NCBI GenBank assembly: GCA_019112875.1
Contig: DXIO01000095.1
Coordinates: forward strand, 1-52,992
From: Candidatus Aquabacterium excrementipullorum
GTDB taxonomy: Bacteria > Pseudomonadota > Gammaproteobacteria > Burkholderiales > Burkholderiaceae_C
DNA length: 52,992 nucleotides
Reading direction: 5' to 3'
Shown: one piece after another, positions 35,680 to 44,075 of the stretch
Layout: each line of letters starts with the position of its first letter
Numbering within the stretch: the stretch's first letter is position 1
Notes under the pieces: model-generated
Told to the model about the DNA's origin: nothing
What the model saw: only the letters and a program-made list of their open reading frames with translations
Databases searched by the model: none
Made by a program: the position numbers and the translations under genes

Positions 35680-36516
35680 TCACCCCATCGTGGCCCGATG
35701 CCGAGCCACCGCCTTGCCGAAACTGGAGTCGGCCCACTGGTTGGCCAGGCGACGGCGCCAGCCGCTGCCTGAGCGTGAAGGCTTGAACAGCAGCTTGAGC
35801 ACCTGCGGCGCGATCACCTGGAAGAAGGTGACCAGGTCGGCGCGGCCCACGCAGGGCAGTTCGGTGCCGCGCGCCCACTGCGGGTTGCGCCGCTCGAAGA
35901 AGGCGATGTCGGTTTCGGCGCGCTGCTCGGCGCTGATCGGCGTGACGTCGTTCTTCAGGCAGTTCGAGCCCTCGCCGAAATCCAGCACCATGGCATCACG
36001 GTCCAGCTTGCCCGGAAACAGCTTGTCGCAGTAGGCCTCCACGATGTGCTTCATGTGGGCGTTCTCGTGCTGCGGATGCGGGTAGTAATCCGGGAAATTG
36101 CGCGTCAGCAGCAGGAATGTCTTGTATCCCTTGGAAATCAGGAACCAGTACTGCGGCGTGAACGGGTCCTTGATCGCTTCCCAGACCAGTCTTTTCACGA
36201 ACGCGGCATTCATCGCCCGGTTTCCCCAATATTCCTTTTCCAGGATGGTGTCGCCGCTGAATATCCCGCGGATCTTCTTGCCATCCACTTCCATGTGATA
36301 AATACCCATGGTGGAAAACCCGACGATGGCGTCGTCGATCTTGCGTCGGATGATGAAGGCGCCGGATTTCCGGCCCAGGTCGGATACGAACTGCTCCAGC
36401 GAGGTGTTCTCGTAGTAGCGGCAGAACACCTTGAACATCTCCCGGATGTCCTGCACGGAGATGTGTTCCAGCTGGTGATAACGGGTATAGATTTTTGATT
36501 TGTGAAGCGCGGACAT
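35680..36516 (-). CDS. GNAT-like acyltransferase candidate, unrecognised family
   Basis: The 278-residue protein begins MSALHKSKIYTRYHQLEHIS behind GAGAGG five bases upstream. The first 200 residues alternate strands and helices as in GNAT folds (GAFIIRRKIDDAIVGFSTM, GIFSGDTILEKEYWG), but the acetyl-CoA P-loop RxxGxG/A is not evident, so the assignment is tentative. The C-terminal 70 residues are Arg-rich and probably a separate tail. The 5' half and the upstream 240 bases are less GC-rich than the neighbours, which suggests acquisition. Two CCCT-like motifs lie upstream. It could modify a small molecule or peptide. Confidence 0.6.
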   Translation of the reverse strand: MSALHKSKIYTRYHQLEHISVQDIREMFKVFCRYYENTSLEQFVSDLGRKSGAFIIRRKIDDAIVGFSTMGIYHMEVDGKKIRGIFSGDTILEKEYWGNRAMNAAFVKRLVWEAIKDPFTPQYWFLISKGYKTFLLLTRNFPDYYPHPQHENAHMKHIVEAYCDKLFPGKLDRDAMVLDFGEGSNCLKNDVTPISAEQRAETDIAFFERRNPQWARGTELPCVGRADLVTFFQVIAPQVLKLLFKPSRSGSGWRRRLANQWADSSFGKAVARHRATMG

Positions 36517-36608
36517 CGAAACCTCTCGGATTTGGCATCGACATGCGTGGTCGATGGCTCCGATTGTTCTGATTTGCTCCGCCCCCCGAAACAGGGTGCC
36601 CCCTGAGG

Positions 36609-36624
36609 GCCCGCAAATAAGGGG
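36609..36624. promoter_or_regulatory. CCCG-N6-AGGGG motif upstream of the GNAT-like gene
   Basis: The site reads GCCCGCAAATAAGGGG, a variant of the CCCT-N6-AGGG motif with an AAAT core as in the site at 28950. A looser copy, CCCCGAAACAGGG, lies at 36584-36596. Both sit about 70-110 bases before the start of the minus-strand gene. Confidence 0.35.
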
Positions 36625-36753
36625 GTGAAACCGCGTGATCAATTCACGGTTTGATGCGCGACATTATTTCCGGCCCGCGCGGCTTTATTTTCAAACAACT
36701 GTTCGTGTGTTATTTCCGCCCGGGGTATTCGGCCAGCGCGCTGAAAATGCCGG

Positions 36754-37194
36754 TCAGCCAGCGTAAGGATCGTCGAATCCCAAGGCGGCCAGGATCTCAC
36801 GCTCCCGCGCTTCCATGGCTTCGGCCTCTTCGGGGTCCTCGTGGTCCCAGCCCTGGGCGTGCAGTGCCCCGTGCACCAGCATGTGCGCGTAGTGCGCCTC
36901 CAGCGTCTTGTGCTGCTCCTGGGCCTCGCGCTCGATCACGGGGGCGCAGATGATCAGGTCGGCCATCACTACCGGCTCGGTGGCGTAGTCGAAGGTCAGC
37001 ACGTTGGTGGCGTAGTCCTTGTGGCGGTAGTCGCGGTTCAGGGCCTGGCCTTCGTCGGCGTCCACCAGGCGCACGGCGATCTCGGCGTCGGATTCGAGCG
37101 CGGCGCGGATCCATCGGGCCACCTTGTGGCGGGGCAGGTGCTCGCGGTGGCGTTTGTCAGCGAACTGCAGGCTGAGGGAAAGGGACGGCTTCAT
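36754..37194 (-). CDS. ybeY: endoribonuclease YbeY
   Basis: The 146-residue metalloprotein takes part in 16S rRNA 3' end maturation and ribosome quality control. The Zn motif [11 protein letters not shown] (H-G-x-L-H-x-x-G-x-D-H) is present, along with [17 protein letters not shown]. Its start overlaps the ybeZ stop in an ATGA tetramer, so the two are translationally coupled in the usual order. Confidence 0.96.
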   Translation of the reverse strand: MKPSLSLSLQFADKRHREHLPRHKVARWIRAALESDAEIAVRLVDADEGQALNRDYRHKDYATNVLTFDYATEPVVMADLIICAPVIEREAQEQHKTLEAHYAHMLVHGALHAQGWDHEDPEEAEAMEAREREILAALGFDDPYAG

Positions 37195-38237
37195 CGTGCT
37201 GGGGGCTTGGCGTGGCCGGCGTCGCGCGTGTCGATGGCCGCCGGCTCGGGGGTGTTCTGGAAACGGTCGTAGGCCTCGACGATGCGGGCCACCAGCGGGT
37301 GGCGCACCACGTCGCCCGCGCCGAATTGCGTGAAGGCCACGCCCTTGACGCGCTTGAGCACCTGGCCGGCCTCGATCAGGCCGCTCTTGCTGCCCTTGGG
37401 CAGGTCGATCTGGCTGACGTCGCCGGTGACCACGGCCTTGGCGCCGAAGCCGATGCGGGTCAGGAACATCTTCATCTGCTCGGGCGTGGTGTTCTGCGCC
37501 TCATCGAGGATGACGAAGGCGTGGTTCAGCGTGCGTCCGCGCATGAAGGCCAGCGGCGCGACCTCGATCAGGCCCTTCTCGAAGGCCTTGGTGACGCGGT
37601 CGAAGCCCATCAGGTCGTACAGCGCGTCGTACAGCGGGCGCAGATAGGGATCGACCTTCTGCGACAGGTCGCCCGGCAAAAAGCCCAGGCGCTCGCCGGC
37701 CTCGACGGCGGGGCGGGTCAGGATGATGCGCTGCACGGCGCTGCGCTCCAGCGCGTCGACGGCGCAGGCCACGGCCAGGAAGGTCTTGCCCGTGCCGGCC
37801 GGGCCGATGCCGAAGCTCAGGTCGTGGGCCATGATGTTGCGCAGGTACTGCACCTGGTTGGGCGTGCGGCCCTGCAGGTCGGCGCGGCGGGTGTGCAGGG
37901 TGGGCCCTTCGGCGCTGTCGTCTGGCGTGGCGGCGGCTTTGCGGGCACCGCTGCGTCGGGCCGTGCCCGCGCTGCCTTGCCCGCCCTGGGCCTGGGCGAT
38001 GGCCAGTTGCACCGTCTCGGCCGAGATCGTGCGGCCGGCCTTGGCGTACAGCGCCTCCAGCAGGGTCAGCACCTGCTGCGCCTGCGCTTTGGGCCCGTCG
38101 ATGCGGAAATCCTCGCCGCGGCGCGCCACCTTCACGTCGAAGGCGGCTTCGATGCTGCGAAGGTGCTCGTCCAGGGGGCCGCACAGGTGGGCCAGGCGGG
38201 TGTTGTCCGGAGGGGTGAAGCTGTGGCGCAGGGGCAT
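37191..38237 (-). CDS. ybeZ: PhoH-family ATPase YbeZ
   Basis: The 348-residue protein has the P-loop [16 protein letters not shown], Walker [20 protein letters not shown] and the family text [20 protein letters not shown]-like N-terminal domain (about residues 10-75) precedes it, and a variable basic, Ala-rich linker lies at 85-125. YbeZ is the partner of YbeY in RNA metabolism. The divergent gene is the sensor kinase at 38396, with a 158-base gap. Confidence 0.95.
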   Translation of the reverse strand: MPLRHSFTPPDNTRLAHLCGPLDEHLRSIEAAFDVKVARRGEDFRIDGPKAQAQQVLTLLEALYAKAGRTISAETVQLAIAQAQGGQGSAGTARRSGARKAAATPDDSAEGPTLHTRRADLQGRTPNQVQYLRNIMAHDLSFGIGPAGTGKTFLAVACAVDALERSAVQRIILTRPAVEAGERLGFLPGDLSQKVDPYLRPLYDALYDLMGFDRVTKAFEKGLIEVAPLAFMRGRTLNHAFVILDEAQNTTPEQMKMFLTRIGFGAKAVVTGDVSQIDLPKGSKSGLIEAGQVLKRVKGVAFTQFGAGDVVRHPLVARIVEAYDRFQNTPEPAAIDTRDAGHAKPPAR

Positions 38238-38395
38238 CGGTGGGGGTATGGCAGGGCGAATCGTGCAAGATAGCCCCTAAATTGTCGCTTGCCCGGGGCT
38301 TTCGGGTGTGACATCTGCCTCAGAATCCAGCAGACATGCCCGGCCACCCTGGTTCAAGCGGGCTGAGATGTGTCTTCTTGCGAGCAGTCGTGAAC

Positions 38396-40525
38396 ATGGT
38401 TCAACAGTGGTGGCGGCAATGGTGGGCGAGGACCGGCGGGCGATGGGCCCCGACCGTCTCCCCGGGCGGTGTGCCCGACGAGGAGGTGGCGTCGTCGCGC
38501 CTGCTGGCGCTGGGCACGATGATGCTGGGCCTGTTGCTGGCCTGGATCGTGGCCTGGGCCGTGGTGGCGCTCAATCGCACGGCTGGTGGCGCGGAAGATG
38601 GGCGCGCCGATCCAGAACACCTGCACGGCGTGCCCCTGCGCGGCGCCTGGACGGCGGCCAGCGAGGCAGGCCGGGGGCAGGTCTTTCCCACGCAGGAGAG
38701 CGGCCAGGTCATCACCCTGCCGGATGAGTGGGCCCGCACGCGCCCAGGCTTTGGCGGCAGCGTCTGGTACCGCTTCCAGTTCGAGCGGCCGCAGCAGTTG
38801 TCGTCCGAGATCCTGCTGGCGGCCTATGTGGAGCGCGCCTGCTCGGCGGTGGAGGTGCAGCTCAATGGCCAGGTGCTCTACCGCGCCGGCCGCGTGGGCC
38901 AGCCCATCGCCAGCCAGTGTTACCAGTCGCACGTGATCCCGCTGCCAGGCTTCCTGCTGCGTGCCGGCGAGAACCAGTTGGACGTGCGCGTCTCCGGCCA
39001 TCCGCTGGACAAGGTCACGGCCCGCCAGCGCGCCGGCGGCCTGGGCGCGGTGCGCATCGGCACCTGGAGCGACCTGAGCGATCTGCACGACGAGCAGACC
39101 TTCTGGTCCGTCACCGTCTCGCAGATCATCGGCGGCATCCTGGCGGTGTTGGGCGTGTTCGCGCTGGGCCTGGCCTGGGTGCGCCGCCTGGGCTACCTGG
39201 CGCACTTCGCGATGCTCACGCTCACCTGGGCGCTGCTCACCGGCCGCTTCTGGCTGACGGACGTGCCGCTGTCCAACACGGTGCTGGAGGTGCTGATCGC
39301 CTGCCTGTTCGCGCCGATGGCGGCCTTCGCCGTGAAGTTCCTGCTGGGCTACGCGGGCCACGGCCTGCACGGCCCGAAGGAGCCAGGCCGCGAGCGCCTG
39401 GTCAACCGCATCCTGTGGGCGCAGGTGGTCCTGATGCCGATCACGCTGTCGGTGGGGCTGTCCAACCTGTTCATCGTCAGCCGGCTCTGGTATTTGCTGT
39501 TCGCGTTGGAGGTGTTCGCCGCCATCGTGTACTTCCTGTGGTTCGCGGGGCGTTCGCGCCGCGCCGAGTTCTGGCTGATGAGCGGCACCTTGGGCGTGAC
39601 CTCGGCGCTGGTCGGCATCGAACTGTTCTTCCAGCACCGCCTGATCCACATGTGGGGCTGGAACGCCACCTACTTCGTGATGCCCATGCTGTTCGCGGCG
39701 GTGTCCTTCCGGCTGATCCAGGTCTACGCCCGGGCGCTGCAGACCGCCGAGGGCGCACGCCAGCAGCTGGAGCGCCGCGTGCAGGAAATCAGCAGCGAGA
39801 TCGAGCGCAACTTCACACAGATCGCCGAGCTGCGCGTCGAGCAGATCGCCGAGAAGGAGCGCAAGCGCATCGCCGCCGATCTGCACGACGACCTGGGCGC
39901 CAAGCTGCTCACCATCGTGCACACCAGCGACAACGACCGCATCTCGTCGCTGGCGCGCGAGGCGCTCGAAGAGATGCGCCTGTCGGTGCGGGGCCTCACG
40001 GGCCGCCCGATGCGCCTGCCCGACGCGCTGGCCGACTGGCGCGCCGAGGTGGTCTCGCGCCTGGGCCAGGCTGGCATCGAGGTCGAATGGCGCCACCCGA
40101 TGGATGTGATGGACGAGCCCTTGTCCGCCCGCACCTACGTGCAGACCACCCGCATCATCCGCGAGGCGGTCAGCAACATCATCAAGCACAGTCAGGCCTC
40201 GCACGTGGTGATCCACTGCGAGGTGGGCACGCACGATTTCCAGATCGTCATCCAGGACAACGGCAAGGGCATTCCGCTCGAGCTCGACGGCCGACTCGAC
40301 CGCGGCCACGGCATGTCCAGCATGAAGCACCGCGCCAAGCAGCTCAACGGCCAGTGCCTGGTCGAATCCGGCCCCGGATTCGGCACGGTGATCCGCCTGA
40401 ACTTGCCCCTGGAGATCGAAACCGTGGCATCCGCGCTATCTCAAGGGGGCTCTGGTCCCCGTAAAGGCGCTGCGGCTGCTAGCATCCCTGTTCAGACCCC
40501 TGGGGGTAACCCCAATGCTTATTGA
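38396..40525 (+). CDS. sensor histidine kinase with periplasmic beta domain and seven membrane helices
   Basis: The 709-residue protein has one N-terminal membrane segment, a periplasmic beta-sandwich-like domain (about residues 70-230, with WYRFQFERP and VQLNGQVLYRAGR) that may bind a carbohydrate, then about seven membrane segments (240-450). The cytoplasmic kinase is of the HisKA_3 (NarX/DegS) type: ERKRIAADLHDDLGAKLL with H497, N-box REAVSNIIKHS and G1 DNGKGIP. The overall layout is that of 7TMR-DISM receptors. The start could also be GTG at 38390. It is followed by its response regulator 14 bases downstream. Confidence 0.9.
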   Translation: MVQQWWRQWWARTGGRWAPTVSPGGVPDEEVASSRLLALGTMMLGLLLAWIVAWAVVALNRTAGGAEDGRADPEHLHGVPLRGAWTAASEAGRGQVFPTQESGQVITLPDEWARTRPGFGGSVWYRFQFERPQQLSSEILLAAYVERACSAVEVQLNGQVLYRAGRVGQPIASQCYQSHVIPLPGFLLRAGENQLDVRVSGHPLDKVTARQRAGGLGAVRIGTWSDLSDLHDEQTFWSVTVSQIIGGILAVLGVFALGLAWVRRLGYLAHFAMLTLTWALLTGRFWLTDVPLSNTVLEVLIACLFAPMAAFAVKFLLGYAGHGLHGPKEPGRERLVNRILWAQVVLMPITLSVGLSNLFIVSRLWYLLFALEVFAAIVYFLWFAGRSRRAEFWLMSGTLGVTSALVGIELFFQHRLIHMWGWNATYFVMPMLFAAVSFRLIQVYARALQTAEGARQQLERRVQEISSEIERNFTQIAELRVEQIAEKERKRIAADLHDDLGAKLLTIVHTSDNDRISSLAREALEEMRLSVRGLTGRPMRLPDALADWRAEVVSRLGQAGIEVEWRHPMDVMDEPLSARTYVQTTRIIREAVSNIIKHSQASHVVIHCEVGTHDFQIVIQDNGKGIPLELDGRLDRGHGMSSMKHRAKQLNGQCLVESGPGFGTVIRLNLPLEIETVASALSQGGSGPRKGAAAASIPVQTPGGNPNAY

Positions 40526-40539
40526 ATGAGGCCCTGGCC

Positions 40540-41214
40540 ATGAAGCAAATCCTGTTGCTCGAAGACTTGCCCGAGATCCGTGCCTGGCTCAAGACACTGG
40601 CCCTCCAGGTGTTCCCCGGCGCGCAGATCCACGAGAGCGCCCGCATCCACGACGCGCTGCAGCTGGTCAACGCCATGCGCTTCGACGTGGCCCTGTGCGA
40701 CCTGGGCCTGCCCGATGGCTCGGGTGTCGAGGTGGTGCAGGCCCTGCGCGACAAGCAGCCCGACGTGCAGTCGGTGGTGGTCACCATCCACGACGACGAC
40801 GAGCACCTGTTCCCCGCCCTGCAGGCCGGTGCCTTCGGCTACCTGCTCAAAGAGCAGTCGCGCGAGCAGCTGGCCGAGCAACTGCAGCGCATCGCCCAGG
40901 GCGAGCCGCCGCTGTCGCCCTCGATCGCGCGCCGCGTGATCCAGTACTTCACGGCCCAGGCCCGCCTGCAGCCGCAGCACATCGGCGGCAACGATGCCGA
41001 TTCCGTGACCCCGCACGTGCAGCTCACCGACCGCGAGAACGAGGTGCTGCTGCGCGTGGCCAAGGGTTTCACGCTGCCCGAGATCGGCCAGCAGCTGAAC
41101 CTGTCGCGCCACACCATCGCCGACTACGTCAAGCAGATCTACCGCAAGCTGAACGTCTCCTCGCGCGCCGAAGCCGCGCTGGAAGCGCAACGACTGGGGC
41201 TGTTCCGCCGATGA
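40540..41214 (+). CDS. LuxR/FixJ-type response regulator
   Basis: The 224-residue protein has a receiver domain ([13 protein letters not shown], phospho-acceptor Asp in [12 protein letters not shown], Lys in YLLKEQS) and a C-terminal LuxR helix-turn-helix ([20 protein letters not shown] and [13 protein letters not shown]). It pairs with the upstream kinase. The ATG overlaps nothing upstream and is preceded by GAGG; its stop overlaps the ruvA start in ATGA, so ruvA translation is coupled to it. Its DNA target is unknown. Confidence 0.93.
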   Translation: MKQILLLEDLPEIRAWLKTLALQVFPGAQIHESARIHDALQLVNAMRFDVALCDLGLPDGSGVEVVQALRDKQPDVQSVVVTIHDDDEHLFPALQAGAFGYLLKEQSREQLAEQLQRIAQGEPPLSPSIARRVIQYFTAQARLQPQHIGGNDADSVTPHVQLTDRENEVLLRVAKGFTLPEIGQQLNLSRHTIADYVKQIYRKLNVSSRAEAALEAQRLGLFRR

Positions 41215-41789
41215 TTTCCCGGTTGACGGGCGTGCTGGCCGACAAGGCCCCGCCCAGTGTGCTGGTCGACGTGAACGGCGTCGGCTACGAGGTGCAGGTG
41301 CCCATGAGCACCTTCTACAACCTGCCGGAGACCGGCGCGAAGGTGACGCTGCTCACGCAGTTCATCGTCCGCGAGGACGCGCAACTGCTCTACGGCTTCC
41401 TTACCTCCACCGAGCGCGAATCCTTCCGTGAGCTGGTCAAGATCAGCGGCGTGGGCCCGCGCATCGCGCTGGGCGTGCTCTCGGGCCTGAGCGCCAACGA
41501 CCTGGCCCAGGCCGTGGCCGCGCAGGACACGGCTCGCCTGACCAAGGTGCCCGGTATCGGCAAGAAGACGGCCGAGCGCCTGCTGCTGGAGCTCAAGGGC
41601 AAGCTGGCGCCGGCGCTGAACGTGCCGGCCGATGCGGCCGCCGGTGGCGAATCGCACGCCGACATCCTGCAGGCGCTGATGGCGCTGGGCTACTCCGACA
41701 AGGAAGCCCGCGCCGCGCTCAAGGCCCTGCCGGCCGACGTGGGCGTGAGCGAAGGCATCAAGCAGGCGCTGCGCGCGCTGTCGCGCTGA
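41211..41789 (+). CDS. ruvA: Holliday junction DNA helicase subunit RuvA
   Basis: The 192-residue protein binds four-way junctions and loads the RuvB motor. The start [20 protein letters not shown] is followed by [13 protein letters not shown] (domain I), two helix-hairpin-helix motifs ([18 protein letters not shown] and [18 protein letters not shown]) and the C-terminal three-helix domain ([19 protein letters not shown]). The start codon overlaps the response-regulator stop. ruvB and ruvC are not in the window. Confidence 0.96.
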   Translation: MISRLTGVLADKAPPSVLVDVNGVGYEVQVPMSTFYNLPETGAKVTLLTQFIVREDAQLLYGFLTSTERESFRELVKISGVGPRIALGVLSGLSANDLAQAVAAQDTARLTKVPGIGKKTAERLLLELKGKLAPALNVPADAAAGGESHADILQALMALGYSDKEARAALKALPADVGVSEGIKQALRALSR

Positions 41790-41860
41790 CCACGCCTGCC
41801 GCGCAGCGGCGCTGATCCCTGTCACAGGGCCCTGGTGGATTCAGGGCATGATAGGCGGCT

Positions 41861-42961
41861 ATGCGCTTTGTGAGTCATCCCCTGCAGGCGGCCCGTGCCG
41901 CCACGGCGGTGCTGGTGCTGGCAGCGGTTCATGGCCTGAGTGCCGCCGCGCCGCAGGCCCCGGCCGCTTCTTCGCCGAAGCCCTCGGTGCCCTCGACCCC
42001 CGCCGCCAAACCGGCGCCTGCCGCGGCCAAGGTTGGCGCGCAGGCTTCCGCCGCGAAGCCCGTCACCAGCATGGCGGTCAAACCGCCCGTGGCGCCGCTG
42101 ATCAGCAAGCCATCGGTGGTGAACAAGCCGGCCGCCAAGGCGGCATCATCGGCCAAGCCCGTGCTGCCGACGCCTGCGGCGCTGTCCAAGCCCACCGTGT
42201 CCATCGCCACGCCGCAGGCCTTCTGCGAGCAGAGCGTCAAGCGCCTGCCCAGCGTCACGATGGCGCTGTGCAAGAGCGCGCAGCTCACGTCCAATGGCGG
42301 CCGCTCGCTGCAGGGGCAGCCTTTCTACCAGCGCGATGTGGTGTCGCCCACGGCGCAGCTCAAGGTGCTGGTGATCGGCGGCATCCATGGCGATGAGTTG
42401 TCATCGACCTCGCTGGTGCTGCACTGGATCCAGCATGCCACGCAGACGCCGGCCAATGTGCACTGGCGCTTCGTGCCGCTGGTCAACCCCGACGGCATGC
42501 TGCGCGATGTGCCCACGCGCACCAACGCGCATGGCGTGGACCTGAACCGCAACTTCCCGACGCCCAACTGGGACAAGGAAGCGCCGCACTACTGGAAGGA
42601 CCGCACGCGCAACGACCCGCGCCGGTACCCGGGGCCGAAGTCGCTGTCGGAGCCTGAGAGCAAGTGGATCCACGACGAGATGGAGCAGTGGAAACCGGAC
42701 CTGATCGTGTCGGTGCATGCGCCTTACGGCGTGCTCGATTTCGACGGCCCGACCTCGCCGCCGCAGCGCCTGGGGCGCCTGTACCTGGACCGCGTGGGCA
42801 TCTTCCCGGGCAGCCTGGGCAACTTCGGCGGCGTGCACAAGCGCGTGCCGGTCGTGACCATCGAGCTGCCAAGCGCACTGCGCACCCCGCAGGACGCCGA
42901 GATGCGCCAGATGTGGCTCGACCTCCTGCGCTGGATGGGAGAACGGTTGGGCGCGAATTGA
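41861..42961 (+). CDS. secreted M14-family zinc carboxypeptidase / murein amidase-like protein
   Basis: The 366-residue protein has a signal peptide (cleaved near GLSAAA), an Ala/Pro/Lys-rich linker of about 85 residues and an M14 peptidase domain. Zn ligands are H and E in IGGIHGDELSS and a later H in IVSVHAPYG; a candidate catalytic Glu is in VVTIELPSAL. The text FVPLVNPDGMLR and GVDLNRNFPT is typical of the family and of MpaA-like peptidoglycan tripeptide amidases. Cell-wall peptide trimming in the periplasm is the likely role. Confidence 0.88.
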   Translation: MRFVSHPLQAARAATAVLVLAAVHGLSAAAPQAPAASSPKPSVPSTPAAKPAPAAAKVGAQASAAKPVTSMAVKPPVAPLISKPSVVNKPAAKAASSAKPVLPTPAALSKPTVSIATPQAFCEQSVKRLPSVTMALCKSAQLTSNGGRSLQGQPFYQRDVVSPTAQLKVLVIGGIHGDELSSTSLVLHWIQHATQTPANVHWRFVPLVNPDGMLRDVPTRTNAHGVDLNRNFPTPNWDKEAPHYWKDRTRNDPRRYPGPKSLSEPESKWIHDEMEQWKPDLIVSVHAPYGVLDFDGPTSPPQRLGRLYLDRVGIFPGSLGNFGGVHKRVPVVTIELPSALRTPQDAEMRQMWLDLLRWMGERLGAN

Positions 42962-42992
42962 TCGCTTCTTCTTCCTTGGGCGGTTGAGCGTC

Positions 42993-43140
42993 GGGGTGGA
43001 GGCGATGGGTGCCTGACTTCGGCCCAGGCTCGCGGGGCATCACCGCGCATTGCCGTCATCACCCCTTGAACGCCGGCCAGGCTGTTGCCGGCCTGGCAAC
43101 CGCGAATGGGGCCTGCGCAGGCACCCATCGCCTCCACCCC
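42993..43140. repeat. structured noncoding element, copy 1
   Basis: The 148-bp unit is closed by perfect 23-bp arms (42993-43015 and 43118-43140, beginning GGGGTGGAGGCGATGG). Its inner 102 bases are the reverse complement of the inner part of copy 2 at roughly 80% identity, including the 18-base block CGCGAATGGGGCCTGCGC. No protein signal is convincing in any frame. The stem sequence differs completely from that of copy 2, although both stems are complementary. Confidence 0.85.
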
Positions 43141-43190
43141 GCGAGACATCGGGGCGGGCGAAGAAGCATCAATCGCTGGGGTGTGGTTTA

Positions 43191-43237
43191 AGCGGTCGGC
43201 AAGCCGACCGCTGGTGCGTCGCTACGCGCCGCACCAG
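43191..43237. repeat. two hairpins between the structured elements
   Basis: AGCGGTCGGC and GCCGACCGCT form a perfect 10-bp stem with a two-base loop (43191-43212). It is followed directly by CTGGTGCG/CGCACCAG (43211-43237). They lie in the 124-base spacer between the two inverted elements and make the whole 500-base region unusually structured. The rest of the gap from 42962 to 43459 shows no gene. Confidence 0.75.
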
Positions 43238-43264
43238 CCGAGTGAGCGCCGCCACGGCGTCGCT

Positions 43265-43414
43265 GGGCGGAGGCTTGGGGTGATCGGGCGCAGGCCCCAT
43301 TCGCGGTAGCCTGGCTCGGCAACCGCCAAGCCGGTGTTCAAGAGGTACAGGCCGACGTGATCGGTGGTGCCCCGCGAGCGTGGGCCGGAGAACGATCACC
43401 CCAAGCCTCTGCCC
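43265..43414. repeat. structured noncoding element, copy 2 (inverted)
   Basis: The 150-bp unit has 22-bp arms with one mismatch (43265-43286 and 43393-43414; GAGGCTTGGGGTGATCG pairs perfectly over 17 bases). Its core resembles copy 1 in reverse orientation (GCGCAGGCCCCATTCGCG at 43288-43305; GTGCCCCGCGAGCGTGGGCC further on). Stem length is preserved while stem sequence is not. Confidence 0.85.
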
Positions 43415-43459
43415 CGCTCAAGCCCCCCAAGAAGCGAACGGACCAAACACGCAAAAGTT

Positions 43460-43933
43460 TCAAGCAGCAGAAGGCAACGTCCCCGCCCGAGCCTGCGCCA
43501 AGCGCTCGGCAAAGCTGGCCGGCGGCGGCGCCACCGTCTTGCGTCCCTGCCCAAAGTTGTCCGCAGACAGAAACACAACGCCAGTCTTGCCCCGAGCCAC
43601 TTCACGCCCCGTCGCCTTGTCCCGCAAGCGGAACACCAGATCGAACCCGTACTTGTTGAAGTCGTCCGGCACCATGTCCACCTGCATGGTCTCGCCGTAG
43701 AAGGCCTCGGACTTGTACTGCGCCATCATGTCGCCCACCACGATGGATTGCCCATCGATGTCGCCCTCGCTGCGGTAGCCCAGCCATCGGAAGAAACGCA
43801 CCCGCGCCTCCGACACCAGCGTGAGCAACAGCGCGTTGTCGAGGTGACCGCCCTGGTTCACATGGCTGATGTAGATGGGAACGTCGGTGGAAAAGAGAAA
43901 CTGCTCGGGCAGCTCGAACTGGATGCGGGCCAT
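43460..43933 (-). CDS. hotdog-fold thioesterase (4HBT family)
   Basis: The 157-residue protein has the single hotdog domain of acyl-CoA thioesterases: VPIYISHVNQGGHLDNALL, SEARVRFFRWLGY and the beta strands DMMAQYKSEAFYGETMQVDM. It resembles YbgC/4HBT-type enzymes. The substrate is unknown. It is the last gene on the minus strand before the structured noncoding region and lies downstream of the hybrid kinase with a 142-base gap. Confidence 0.85.
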   Translation of the reverse strand: MARIQFELPEQFLFSTDVPIYISHVNQGGHLDNALLLTLVSEARVRFFRWLGYRSEGDIDGQSIVVGDMMAQYKSEAFYGETMQVDMVPDDFNKYGFDLVFRLRDKATGREVARGKTGVVFLSADNFGQGRKTVAPPPASFAERLAQARAGTLPSAA

Positions 43934-43969
43934 GGTGGGCGGAAGTACTGCTGAGGACTACCCTCGCAT

Positions 43970-43985
43970 GATACCTGCGGGTATC
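43970..43985. promoter_or_regulatory. short palindrome upstream of the thioesterase gene
   Basis: GATACC and GGTATC are separated by TGCG, 37 bases before the thioesterase start on the minus strand. There is no T-run, so an operator is more likely than a terminator. Confidence 0.35.
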
Positions 43986-44075
43986 TACCTATGCGGGCCC
44001 AAGGCCATGCCGGCGCCGCCAACATGCATCCAAAGCCCGCCAAAATTCCACCAAAAGCACGCAAAACGACGGAAT

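Noticed and set aside
40485-40513. GACCCCTGGGGGTAACCCC before the response-regulator gene as another CCCT-N6-AGGG site
   Set aside because: The halves are separated by only one base and lie inside the kinase coding sequence, so it does not fit the motif spacing.
43050-43309. Short open frames of 60-77 codons in the structured gap
   Set aside because: They run through the inverted elements, are Arg/Pro/Gly-rich, and have no ribosome sites or recognisable domains.
42993-43414. A retron noncoding RNA
   Set aside because: Inverted-repeat-closed elements recall retron RNAs, but no reverse transcriptase is nearby.
42962-43459. Integron attC sites or a CRISPR array
   Set aside because: The elements are inverted, only two in number, and lack the attC core GTTRRRY/RYYYAAC pattern; there are no short direct repeats with spacers and no integrase or cas genes.
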